Source: Tethya wilhelma (taxonomy: Eukaryota > Porifera > Demospongiae > Tethyida > Tethyidae). Taken from it: 64,000 bases of DNA. The position numbers and the translations under genes were made by a program. The DNA lies in assembly GCA_964030475.1 (NCBI GenBank), contig CAXIPT010000001.1, positions 3,651,249 to 3,715,248 of the forward strand. Reading direction: 5' to 3'. The notes beneath the pieces are model-generated. The model was not told where the DNA came from. It saw nothing but the letters and a program-made list of their open reading frames with translations, and did no database searches. Of this stretch, positions 34,713 to 48,681 are shown in pieces (positions within the stretch are counted from its first letter, which is position 1; each line of letters opens with the position of its first letter).

Positions 34713-36858
34713 CTACTGGTATTTTCTATACAGCCCAACTACAGCTGCACCTCCTAGTCCCAGGTTGTGTTGGAGTGCCAGCTTTGCTCCATTGACTTGT
34801 CTCTTCCCTGCCTCACCACGAAGCTACAGAGAAACATGCACACACACATAAGTCCAGTACTTCTTAAACTGGATCCTGTACCTGCCAGTTGAGCTCAGCA
34901 CATTGAGCCAAACCTGTAGCCCCAAGAGGATGCCCCTTAGATATTAGCCCTCCACTTGGGTTGACTACATATTTTCCTCCATAGGTGTTATTGCCACTGT
35001 CCATCAGTTTCCCTCCTTCACCTTCTCCACACAATCCCTGAGGAAATTGCAAGCCTTAATACTGTATTTTTATAACCTATAGATTATGATATGTCATAAC
35101 AGAAATTGAAGTAGTTACTTACTAAGGCTTCATATGTAATCAGCTCATTGGTGGAGAAACAGTCGTGGAGTTCCACAACATCTACCTCCTCAGCACTAAC
35201 ACCAGCCTGTGTATAGGCCTCCTGGGCTGCTTTGACAGCCATATCATAACCTATCAATCCTGAGTTTAGCATAACATTATTATCATACATTTACACAAAC
35301 AATAGTTTACTGTATACTAACACTAACTTAGTGGGTCGTCAAATGAAGTCCACACATCTGATGTCAGTGATATACCAATGATCTCAACAGCTGCACAATA
35401 GAGAGCACGTGTGAAAGGTAGTATGACAAGCAACAAGTGAACAAACAGCTTCATACTCAGACTCCTCCCTCCTCACTGTAGGGAGGAGTCTGAATATTGA
35501 GGCTACAATAAACACACAATAATACTACCAATGATTTGTCTATACCTTTCTCCTGTAGGCTGTGTACTTTGATGAATTCTTCGTTAGCTAGAACAGCAGC
35601 TGCTGCTCCGTCTGAAGTAGGACTACACTGGAGCTTCTACAGTGAAAGTTAGAATACCAGCAAGTAAAGTTGTGTGTGGATTTTTCTAAATGATACCTAC
35701 TGTTAAAGGGTCACAGATTTCCTTTGACTGGAGAACCTCCTCGAGTGAGTATTCATCTTGAAACTGGGCATACGGATTGTTGACTGAATGACGATGGTTC
35801 TTCACTGCTATGTTAGCAAATTGCTCCTTTGTTGTTCCATATCTGTAGGGTTTGTAGAATTATGTGAATGCATGATAGTAAATCATGCTAAAATTACTTT
35901 TTAGCATGCTGCTGTCCAGCTATAGCAAACATCCATGGTGCAACTGGTGCTGTAGGAGCCCCTCCAGCATTCTTAGCCATCTCCAGCATATGCTTATCTA
36001 TACACAACAAAGAGCATAAGATATACGTAACACAATAACATAAGTAACACAAAGTTTTACCTAAGGGGTTAACTCCTTCCTCTTCTAAAGCTAGTGATCC
36101 TTTCTGCAAACAAATGAACAATAACAAACAAACAGTGAAATGAAATCATATAGGCTCATTGCTATGTGGTTTACGCATTCTCAGTGAAGGTCCATGGACC
36201 AAAATGTCTTTTTGAAGTGACAAATTAACACATTAAAACATGGAAAGGTTGATACTATTAATGATGTGCCCAATTTTGTGACTGTTTTATACCTGCATTT
36301 TTTCAAACCCCAGAGCCAGTACACACTGTGCCATTCCTCCTGCAATGAGAGCTCTGCTCTGGAAGAGTGCTGTGGCCCCATTGGAGCAGTTGTTATTGCA
36401 GTTGGAGACAGGGATACCAGTCAAACCTACCCCATAGACCGCTCTTTGACCTCTAGTAGAGCTACCAAACACATAGCCTACATTCTATGATGAACAGAAG
36501 GAACTGTCAACATAAAACCATTATGGTATGATTGAAGCTAATTGCTCACTGCGGCTTGAATTGACTCATATGGGAGGTTGGCATCTTCAAGTGCTTTCGA
36601 GATTGCTTCCTTTGCTAATTCAGGATAGTCAGGACCCTCCGCTCCAAGTGGCTGGAAATGAGAGGGAAAAAATATAACTACAAACTGATAATCAGTGTTG
36701 GGTTATTGACATGCCTTTACAAACTTGGTCATTCCTACTCCTACAACGAACACCCTCTCTTTCCCAGCTGATAGACTGGCAGCAGTCGGGCGTCCAGACT
36801 GAGTGGAGAGCAGTCTCAAGCAGCCCTTCTCCAGCCTGGGCAGTTGTCTCAGAGCCAT
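34713..36858 (-). CDS. SCPx-type peroxisomal 3-ketoacyl-CoA thiolase without sterol-carrier domain
   Basis: A multi-exon minus-strand gene, ATG at 36858 ([12 protein letters not shown]), stop at 34713. The catalytic Cys lies in [15 protein letters not shown], the active-site His in [11 protein letters not shown] and the second Cys/His region in [17 protein letters not shown], matching the SCP2/SCPx thiolase group. [19 protein letters not shown] closes the thiolase fold. In vertebrate SCPx a linker and a sterol-carrier domain follow; here the stop comes at once after the thiolase. These enzymes cleave branched-chain 3-oxoacyl-CoA in peroxisomes during bile-acid and phytanate-type oxidation. 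The N-terminal leader ([17 protein letters not shown]) looks more like a mitochondrial presequence, and the C-terminus has no PTS1, so location is open. Confidence 0.85.
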
Positions 36859-37027
36859 AGTTTCATGAGTTTTGCATGCAAAAAGTAGGGTAAGTTGGGT
36901 GGAGCTATAGTTTACTTTTTCAATATTATTTCAATAATTTCGTTTTATTAGAACAAAAATTGTTAAATCTGACTAAAGTCACATAATATACACCACATCA
37001 CTATCAAACTGCATTTAGTCCATTTTG

Positions 37028-38643
37028 TTAACATTTCATGAATTTCTTTCCCTTGAGATTGCTTTGAAAGATTACCTTTCCTTTATCTAAATCCTTCACT
37101 CCACACTCGACTTTTGCTGTGATTGAAATTATTACTGATAGGAACACGCTGATTTGGCAGGACATATATACATAGAATGATATTATAATAGCTTGACTTA
37201 TCCCAGTATGCTGGCTTCAGCCTCAAAGGCTGGCAGTGTACATACATTACAAGTTTACAACATTGTATTCTGACTTTGTATCAAGTTATCAAAAATATTC
37301 CATAACTTTTCTCCTAAATAATTTACTTAGGCTAGTTCAAGGAGGAAATGAGAAAGATGTGGCCTGAAGGTATCATCAACTGACTAAACTGACAAACTAA
37401 CAGCCTGAAAGTACATGCAATAAAGTACATAAATAATCTATGATAGGGAGGAAGTCTGACTTACGGCTCATCTTCATCATAGTTACATCCTGAACAGCAG
37501 TTGCACCAATCTAAAGAACAAAAGCAGCCAAACGATAATAACAATTATCATCAAATTGTATGGCATGCATAAGTCCATCAGTCAAGCAAAACTGGTATAT
37601 ACATTATGATAATTAAGTAGCCTTACTCGTTATACCTTAGCATGCTTATTGTTCACATGATCTACTACAGCTCCAGCAACATCTCCACCTAAAAGAATAT
37701 GTCCTATTATTTACTGCAGATGATATTATTATTAGCTGGTAAATTACAGTTTTTATATTATTATGGTATGCTACATTAATTGTTAATCTCATTTCAATGA
37801 TTAATCATTAATGACCCATCATGCAAGCATCAAAGATTTTTTTGCTTTTTTTTTGAAACCAACTATAGCAGTATTAGGCTATAACATTACTATGAATTAT
37901 TAGAGTGTGCTACATGTGCATGTTAATTGATTTTTTTGTAATATATTATGCTAATACATCCAAATTCACTAATTAGTAAATTCACTTGGCTGAAAATTTG
38001 GCTATTTGTAGGCTTTTACTCTCTGGCCTGCTTTCAGTTGTTTTTCTAGCAGCTAGGTGGTTCACCAATGTAATCTGTGAAATGATTAATATTAACATAG
38101 TAATTAATGCAATCTTTTGATGCTGAAATCAAGTTAATTACCTCATAGATGCGTCGTTGAATTAGGGTTTTCCAGCAACTGTACAGAGCAGAGGTATTGA
38201 GTCAGCCTGAGCCATTAACACAGTATAGCACTATCATAATAATTGGATATTAACATACTCAACTTCAGTCATGTCGTTTCCATAAAGGTAGTACGTCCTA
38301 CTTTCTAATTCTATACCAAATGCCAGTCCTGGTCTGGCTTTGCTGGGCCAGTTTACATCACATTGGTCTCTTGGTTGAACTCCACGAGCACTGCACAAGT
38401 CTATAGTTCCCTTTGGAGAGCTATCTTCCTCCCTTGCAAAATATTGCAGTGAAGAATTCGAGAGAACAAAATAACGCTTCTTCCAATTTTTGTGTGAACC
38501 ACCTAAATCAGTCAATAATAATAATAATTTCTACATCATAATTATTCTAACAAAATCAACTCACCTTGCTTATACAGATACCCAGACTTAAGTGTATCAG
38601 ATCGAGGGCCTGTCTCTCCAAGCCTAGATCCTTGAAACGCCAT
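37028..38643 (-). CDS. PH-domain protein
   Basis: A minus-strand gene, ATG at 38643 (MAFQGSRLGE), stop at 37028. The PH domain covers the first about 130 residues: SGYLYKQG, then NWKKRYFVLSNSSLQYFAR, GTIDLC, RPGLAFGIELESRTYYLYG and the closing helix CWKTLIQRRIYE with its conserved Trp. Small exons continue: TLVNHLAARKTTES, SGDVAGAVVDHVNNKHAK, IGATAVQDVTMMKM and a last exon around 37028-37131 ending in GKKFMKC. All junctions I tested keep phase. PH domains bind phosphoinositides or proteins at membranes. The C-terminal part matches no family I know. An NRF1-like palindrome lies 77 bp upstream. Confidence 0.65.
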
Positions 38644-38719
38644 TGCAATCACTGAATGCTTTACTGAAACACTCTTCGCAGCGAAACTTATAAAGACAAA
38701 CGCGCGCGCGGACCATCTG

Positions 38720-38731
38720 TGCGCATGCGCA
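38720..38731. promoter_or_regulatory. NRF1-like palindrome upstream of PH gene
   Basis: TGCGCATGCGCA, identical to the 12-mer before the filamin gene, next to a CGCGCGCGCG run at 38701-38710. Confidence 0.4.
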
Positions 38732-38825
38732 GCAGTAGAACGCTGTTTGATTGAAGATCTGCTTGGACATTTCCACTCTCATTGCATAATAAAATGCTAA
38801 CACATTACAAATTTTATTGACATAA

Positions 38826-42565
<3,740 letters not shown>

Positions 42566-42945
42566 GATCTGACTGCAAAGAGAGGTGTGGCCTTGAGCTG
42601 GTCACATGTTTTTGAGCTGTGTGCCACGTGACATCAAGAATTCAACGTGAAGAGTTTGTGTAGAGGGGGTACAGATAGAGACAGTAATCCATCATGTAAG
42701 TTGGTTTCTCTGTGTAATCTGTCTAGTAAATTTATGTGTATAGTTGCTAAGACGTGTCTTTTGGATTTGAGTATAATGATGAGTGCTATTCAGCCTAAGC
42801 TGTGTCTCTATCAATGAATAATCTCTTGCTTCGATGTATTTACTTTATAGTATATTATATTACTAATAGTCATGTATACTCAACTACTGCAGGCCTAAAG
42901 GTAGTACTGAAGATCCTGTAACTGTACAGGAAGAGATGGAGGAAG
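42566..42945. promoter_or_regulatory. Divergent AGPS / WD-SAM-U-box region with CACGTG
   Basis: CACGTG at 42625-42630 in the context CCACGTGAC, 60 bp upstream of the AGPS ATG. A non-coding first exon of the plus-strand gene and its intron (acceptor near 42892) also lie here. Confidence 0.45.
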
Positions 42946-43005
42946 ATGGTATGTACCCCTAACTCCTTTCCCCAGTGTGTTCACTAAATTGTGCAAACAC
43001 CACAC

Positions 43006-43047
<42 letters not shown>

Positions 43048-44434
43048 CTTGCCGACTCTATTCCTACAGGAATCGAAATCTCAGATTCTAAAACTTCAAG
43101 CTCACAATAGGTACATATGGCTTCTAAGCATCACTTAGTAACCGTTTAGAGCTGTACATTCTGCTGCTTCCAGATATGTAATCCACGTGAGCTTCTCTCC
43201 ATGTGGCTCTTACATGACCACTGCTTCCAGCGACAGGACTATTAAGGTGTGGAGTGTACACCGTGCAACAGTTGAATCAGGTACATACATGTACCTCTAT
43301 CCTCCTGTTCAACCTGCAAGTATGTACATTACCATGATGTTATTTCAGCCATACACGCATTCACCATTGTGCAACTGTTTCTTCCTTGTTAGGTGCTCAA
43401 GATGGCAATAAGACTGCAGTTGAAAATGCAACACCATCTCAGCCAAGCATTATATCAGTAGGTGGATTTTTACACAAAAGGGACTAGAATTATTCTAGTT
43501 TCCAAATAATTGTGTACTGACTGTCTTACAAAATATTTTTCATATTTCTTCACAGAGTGCAAGATGGTCTGTGGAGGAAGTTTGTCAATGGGCTCAATCA
43601 GTTGCAACGCAACAGGATGAAGGTTGTCCAGTTCATCCAGATGATCTCAGAGCAGGTGTTGCACCTAGTAACAGTTAGCATGACATGATGTAAACTGCCT
43701 GTCTCTAGTCTATAATAATGTTCTGGAGAATAACCATTGGGTATCTAACAGATTTGTTAGAGAAAATACCTATATTATATTGATATAAGTCAGGATAGTG
43801 TGTGTCTATACAGACGAGGTAGTTTCCCAAGGTATTTTACTGGTGTGTTTTGGGGGTTGTATAGTCAAGTGTTCTATAATTAGTTCACTGTTGGCTTCTA
43901 TCATACAGCTGAACGGTTGTCACAGGTCTTTCAACAACTGTCAACATCACATACCGATAAACCTGGTAAGGTGGTATACATGTAAGCACTATTCTATAAC
44001 CAACATGCCTTAGTCTAGCTTATGGTTCCAGTGATGTATGACATTGTACAACTCATGAATTAGATCACTGACTGTGGGGGAGTCACATGACATTAATGTT
44101 TATTTATAGTTCAGAATACATTGCATAAGCATGACACAGTTATGACTATACATAGTACTAGAGGAATTTAGAATAATGCATCTGTCAGCTGAAACACTTT
44201 GCTTTGTAATCCAATAACACGATCATGCATGGGTGCATTTTCTTAAGTAAATAGTATTTTGTTTGTTTGTTTGTTTGCTGGTGATATTTACATTGTAGGA
44301 GGGGAAGACTTGAAGTGTCCAATCACTTGTGAAGTTATGAGAGATCCTGTCTTGGCAGCAGGTACAACATCGTATTAGGAATGCTTGACAACATTCATTT
44401 TACAAGTTCCTTATTCCTTTATTATGAACATGTA

Positions 44435-44482
<48 letters not shown>

Positions 44483-44627
44483 TGGCTATAGCTATGAGCG
44501 TACTGCTATCACTGGCTGGTTCAGTAAGGGTCGTCGAACCAGTCCTGTGACAAACCTTCCTCTCACAAACACCCTGCTGCTACCAAACAGAGTACTCAAA
44601 GTTATGATCGACAAGGAGAGAAAGTGA
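42946..44627 (+). CDS. Short WD-SAM-U-box protein (WDSUB1-like)
   Basis: Exons 42946-42948 (ATG only), 43070-43110, 43174-43280, 43393-43457, 43556-43655, 43909-43965, 44299-44361 and 44482-44627 join in phase to give 193 residues. The ATG is the only in-frame start: a TAA precedes it. One WD repeat is seen (LQAHNRYVIHVSFSPCGSYM to IKVWSV). A SAM-like start (WSVEEVCQWAQSV) follows but is too short for a full domain. The U-box is complete: LKCPITCEVMRDPVLAADGY, SYERTAITGWF and PLTNTLLLPNRVLK. WDSUB1 is the one known family with WD, SAM and U-box, yet it has seven WD repeats. U-box proteins are E3 ubiquitin ligases. The last acceptor lies at the end of a (CA)n run. Confidence 0.7.
43009..43046. 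repeat. (CA)n microsatellite
   Basis: About 38 bp of CA, ending about 22 bp before the acceptor of the 43070 exon, sense orientation. Confidence 0.9.
44436..44481. repeat. (CA)n microsatellite forming a splice acceptor
   Basis: A CA run whose last unit reads CACAG, the acceptor of the final U-box exon starting at 44482. Confidence 0.9.
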
Positions 44628-45082
44628 TGTAGATTCAGGTGCCAATTTGGTTGAAAAATTAAGACTTCATTCATTTCAGCTTTTTGTATGTTTGTGTAGA
44701 CTTAATATTTTTTGTAGTTTTATTTTGAGAATAACATTATACCTATTTTAGCTATAAATTAAACTATAATATTATACGCTTACAGCCAGCCTGCCATTTT
44801 GATAACCAACTAATTATGTGCATGATCAACTCCAATTGACTCAATCGAGACACATTCAAATATATGCACCAGCTGCAGGCCAAGTCCCAATATTATTATT
44901 ATGATGTCTAGTCTAAAAATATTCACAATCACATGTAAATCATCCCATAAAATTAATGTGAAGTATTTGGGGATTTTTTTACTATTAATAGTGCATAAAC
45001 AGCAATTATAAATGACATTGTAGTAAAAATAAAGAGAGTATTATTATTATATCACTGCGTATTTAGCATATAGGGGTATACT
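44628..45082. other. Convergent intergenic gap
   Basis: 3' flanks of two converging genes, AT-rich. Nothing further recognised. Confidence 0.5.
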
Positions 45083-47182
45083 TTAGGAGCTCAACTGAGC
45101 AAGACAATGTTCAACATGTAGCTGCACACCATAGTCAGTCTCTCGAGCAAACAGTTGCTTCTTGCATATGGGACACTGTGCTACAGGGCTGCTGGGTTTA
45201 ATGTCATCCAGTTCCTCTCCTCTCCGCTGAGAGACGATCTCTTGTATACGTGTCTCTGACAAAGAACTGTCTTTCTCAGGCTTCACACCATTCACAGTCA
45301 CCACACAGGACTCCTTTGTTTCTCTGTGTGGATAATGTTGATCTTCAGGTTCTTTCCTTGTTGCTTTGCTATGTCTGGGAGCTGGGGTTGGTTGGGATGC
45401 ACCACTACCCAGGGGGAGTTGAGTAGGCCGACTGGTTTTTGGTGGCTGTCTGTTTTCTGCAGGTTTTGAATGCTTAGGATCATCCAATATAGTACGATGG
45501 TGGTGATGATGTGCTCTTGGCTTTGGTTTCACCTCTTGAAGTATGTCATCACTTGGTTTTGTTTCCGTTTCATATGCCTTAGGTCTACTGGCTTGATGGT
45601 CTTTTTTGGCTGGTTTGCTTGCTGCCATGTGGTGGTTTTTGTGCTCTCTTGGCTCACGTGTTTCTTTCTTTCCTGGCGGTGGTCTCTCACCATCTCGCTT
45701 TCTGTGCTCTTTTCTTTTCAATTTTTGCACTTGCTCTTCAAGCTGGTGGACTTTTACCTTCAACACTGCATTTTCACTTGCTAATACAGTGTTAAGTGTC
45801 TCAGCTTCTTGAATTTTACTCAGTAGTTTTGCATTTCGATCATTCTGTGTTTTACAATCACTTCTCAATACAGAGATTTTCTCCTTCAAACTTCTATTCT
45901 CAGCACTCAGCACTTCAATTTGCTCCTTGAGCTTCTCCATATAAACCTCATTTTGCTTCTGCCTGGATTCTAGATCACTTAAGTTAGATTCTTTCAATTC
46001 AGATTCTGCTATTTTTTCTTCAAGAGCTTTCTTTTCAAGCTGCATGTCTTGCAAGCGGGCTGATAGCTTTTTAACTTTCTGCATAAGATCCCTGTTGTTA
46101 TTCTTGAGAACCTTTGCTTCCTTCTGAGAAGTGAACTGTTCCACAAACACTGTACTAGCTGACATACTAGGGTCTACAGGCATGTGAGGCACTGGCGACT
46201 GCAGCATCTCTGGGCCACAATTTGACTGAACAGGTGATGGTATGAGTTCTGAACTAGGTTCAGTTTCTGGCAACAAGGCAGAGTTCAACTCAACAGAGGA
46301 TGGATTAGTTTGTTCCACTACCTCCTGGAGGTCTAGAAGATTTGGTGGAGGCATTGTATCTTCTTGCTTGGATTTCCGTGGTACTGGACTAGGTCTGGAT
46401 TCAATCTCTTCTGGTAGATTCGGAGTCTGTGGACTTACTTCAGATTGAAGCGGTTCAGATACTGAGGGTTCAAGTGACAACCGATTTATATCCACAGTGA
46501 AATTGTCAGCTGTCTGCGGCTCAGCAGACTGAGTCTGAGAGTTTACTACTTCATAATCTGTTAATGGTGGTTTTATGCTTGTTTCATCTGTCACCATTGT
46601 AAAGCTTGAGCTAAGTTGAGATTTTGGCTGTATATTGACAAAGTCAGAGATGGGTTGAGGAGAAGATCGAACATCAACAAAATCCGAAGTATTCAAAGGA
46701 GGCTGAGCCATTCCAACATCAACAAATTCAGCACTCATTTGAGGTGACGACACATTGGTAAAGCTTGATCCAATCACACTCAGCTGCTCAGAATGCGGCC
46801 TTGACCCACTATCCCAACTTGAGCCAAGTGATCGTGGCGTGCCCGATGTCAAACAAAAGATTTCACTTGTGCCAAGCACTGCTCCCTGGCCACTAATATA
46901 CTCTAGCTGTACCTGGTCACCAGGAGAAAAGTGCCTCACGTCTAGAGATAGTTTTCCAGCTCTTGCGGTCATGCCGCTGCTATCTACCATCCAATGACCT
47001 TCGGGGTTGCCGATTTTAGTCACGGCAAGAGATTTCTTATTATGAGCTTCCTCTGCTTTCAATATGACTATTGTATCTTCTTCAGAAGGTGAGTAACTTA
47101 CTGGGTATCTGAAAGTTGCCCATACATTAGGGTAAAGAGGACTTATGTCCGAGAATTCTATCGTAACGCTTCTTTTCGCCAT
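45083..47182 (-). CDS. CALCOCO/TAX1BP1-like selective autophagy receptor, intronless
   Basis: A single open frame of 699 residues, ATG at 47182, with no introns although almost every neighbour is split. Residues about 5-115 form a SKICH domain (VTIEFSDISPLYPNVWATFR, then FSPGDQVQLEYISGQGAVLG). Residues about 140-215 carry six LIR-like motifs at near-regular spacing: FTNV 141, FVDV 153, FVDV 168, FVNI 181, FTMV 194 and YEVV 210. Residues about 360-510 are a strong coiled coil (LEKKALEEKIAESELKESNL and on). A His/Lys/Pro-rich low-complexity region follows, then a C-terminal zinc finger CPICKKQLFARETDYG with HVEHC, the ubiquitin-binding position in TAX1BP1 and NDP52. SKICH, coiled coil and terminal finger in this order identify the CALCOCO/TAX1BP1 group, which links ubiquitinated cargo to ATG8 on autophagosomes. 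Which human paralogue is closest is unclear. Confidence 0.82.
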   Translation of the reverse strand: MAKRSVTIEFSDISPLYPNVWATFRYPVSYSPSEEDTIVILKAEEAHNKKSLAVTKIGNPEGHWMVDSSGMTARAGKLSLDVRHFSPGDQVQLEYISGQGAVLGTSEIFCLTSGTPRSLGSSWDSGSRPHSEQLSVIGSSFTNVSSPQMSAEFVDVGMAQPPLNTSDFVDVRSSPQPISDFVNIQPKSQLSSSFTMVTDETSIKPPLTDYEVVNSQTQSAEPQTADNFTVDINRLSLEPSVSEPLQSEVSPQTPNLPEEIESRPSPVPRKSKQEDTMPPPNLLDLQEVVEQTNPSSVELNSALLPETEPSSELIPSPVQSNCGPEMLQSPVPHMPVDPSMSASTVFVEQFTSQKEAKVLKNNNRDLMQKVKKLSARLQDMQLEKKALEEKIAESELKESNLSDLESRQKQNEVYMEKLKEQIEVLSAENRSLKEKISVLRSDCKTQNDRNAKLLSKIQEAETLNTVLASENAVLKVKVHQLEEQVQKLKRKEHRKRDGERPPPGKKETREPREHKNHHMAASKPAKKDHQASRPKAYETETKPSDDILQEVKPKPRAHHHHHRTILDDPKHSKPAENRQPPKTSRPTQLPLGSGASQPTPAPRHSKATRKEPEDQHYPHRETKESCVVTVNGVKPEKDSSLSETRIQEIVSQRRGEELDDIKPSSPVAQCPICKKQLFARETDYGVQLHVEHCLAQLSS

Positions 47183-47528
47183 CCCGATCGCTTCTTGTTG
47201 ACAAAAAAATGGTAAGGGGGTTGCCCGTTGGGACTTTTAAAAATTTTATGATTATGTGTAGATATTACGTCACCTAAGCGCGCGCAATTAATTGCAGGAT
47301 ATCCGAGATCGATTGTTCGCGAATATGGATCGAATGTTCTAAACGTCACGTGCTATGACTCAATTGGATTTGTACTCTGCACTATAGCTGTATTAAGTCT
47401 TTCAATTGCACCAGAACTAAGATTATGCACTGAAACTTTACAAAGTTCAGTGCAATCTGGATTGCAATACCCAGACCAATATTCATTATTCAGAATTAAA
47501 GACTTATTAAAAATATATAAAACTAATA
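47183..47528. promoter_or_regulatory. Intergenic region with CACGTG before autophagy receptor
   Basis: CACGTG at 47347-47352 (GTCACGTGC), 165 bp upstream of the receptor's ATG. GCGCGCGC lies at 47279-47286. The rest is the 3' flank of the canopy gene. Confidence 0.4.
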
Positions 47529-48437
47529 TTACAGTTCAGTGTGTCCATCACCACCATCGCTGCAGTACCCTAGAGCAATAATTAGTTGGAAAAAGTGAGT
47601 AATTGGAATTCAGGAAGTTTCTATAGTTACCTGTGATTTCGTGGCAGAGCTCTTGCTCAATTTCATTCTGTGAAAGACCATCTTGAAATAGAATGACCAA
47701 ATCATCCTCATATTCAGATATGAAATACTCACACTGTTGAAAGAAAAACAACGAATTCAACATTGAATAACAGTTAGACCAATCAGTGTAAACAATCTTA
47801 AGTTTATCCAACTTTAAAAAAAAATCACAAACACTTACAGCTCCCTTTAGTCCCTGAGCTCCACCAGCACTGAAGTTCATGTTTGAAATGGTGATTGATT
47901 CACCATCACGTGAGTTGAATCTCATATAGCCTTTCTTCCCAGTGTCGGGGTCTGTGGTCTCACCATAGTTCTGCATCAGATCACAAACACTCTCAAGAAG
48001 CTCGGTAAGGTGGGCCTCACTCCCTGCATATCTCTTTTGCTTTACACCACCTTGTTTACCCTTGGAGTCTACACGAAAGTTACCTGTCTGTAAAAGAAAC
48101 ATATATTGAGAGATTGTATATCATGTACACAACCATCAACATGAAACAGTACGTGACATACTTCAATTGTTTTGTGTGGGCTCTCCTTCTTGATGGAGTA
48201 CTTGAGTTCATCGACTACAGCTTTACATGCTACAAATAACATAATGCAAACATTATTGGAATTTGTGTCAACATGAGTGATTCACTGAAATTATGAAGAA
48301 ATTATTTGAACATAAATTTTTATACATATGCATAATTTAATACCTCCACAGTATGCTGTATAGTCTCTTTTTCCTTCAGCAAGAGAGAAAATCAATACAG
48401 CACACACTAAGAGCTCCAGCACAGCAGAAACCTTCAT
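47529..48437 (-). CDS. CNPY2: Canopy-family ER protein (saposin-like)
   Basis: A minus-strand gene, ATG at 48437, stop at 47529. The N-terminus is a clear signal peptide (VLELLVCAVLIFSLAEG). Then comes YCGACKAVVDELKYSIKK with the CxxC of canopy proteins, TGNFRVDSKGKQ, LLESVCDLMQNYG, CEYFISEYEDDLVILFQDGL and QNEIEQELCHEIT, placing the six conserved Cys of the saposin-like fold. The end is DGHTEL, an HDEL/KDEL-type ER retention signal. Canopy proteins are ER chaperone-like factors for receptors. CNPY1/2 is the nearest match; I cannot exclude a sponge-specific paralogue. It is divergent from LMBR1. Confidence 0.85.
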
Positions 48438-48681
48438 CTCTGAGGAGAAATTCAATAGAAATCTGAAGTGAGTTTTGGGGTTGAGGTTAACTATTCTTTT
48501 CAATTTGACGACCTTTTCCAGTAATAAAGGTGGAGGTAATTCATTGGTCAACCACAATCACGTGGTAATCATGAATATGATTAATTTACCACACAGGAAT
48601 ACAGCGACCCTTTACCAGTTTCTAGGAGGTCACAACACCCTCTGCCCTTGACACTCCAAACAAAGAGTGGACCTTTTATAC
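48438..48681. promoter_or_regulatory. Divergent canopy / LMBR1 promoter with CACGTG
   Basis: 244 bp between opposite start codons, with CACGTG at 48559-48564 in the context TCACGTGGT. Confidence 0.45.
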
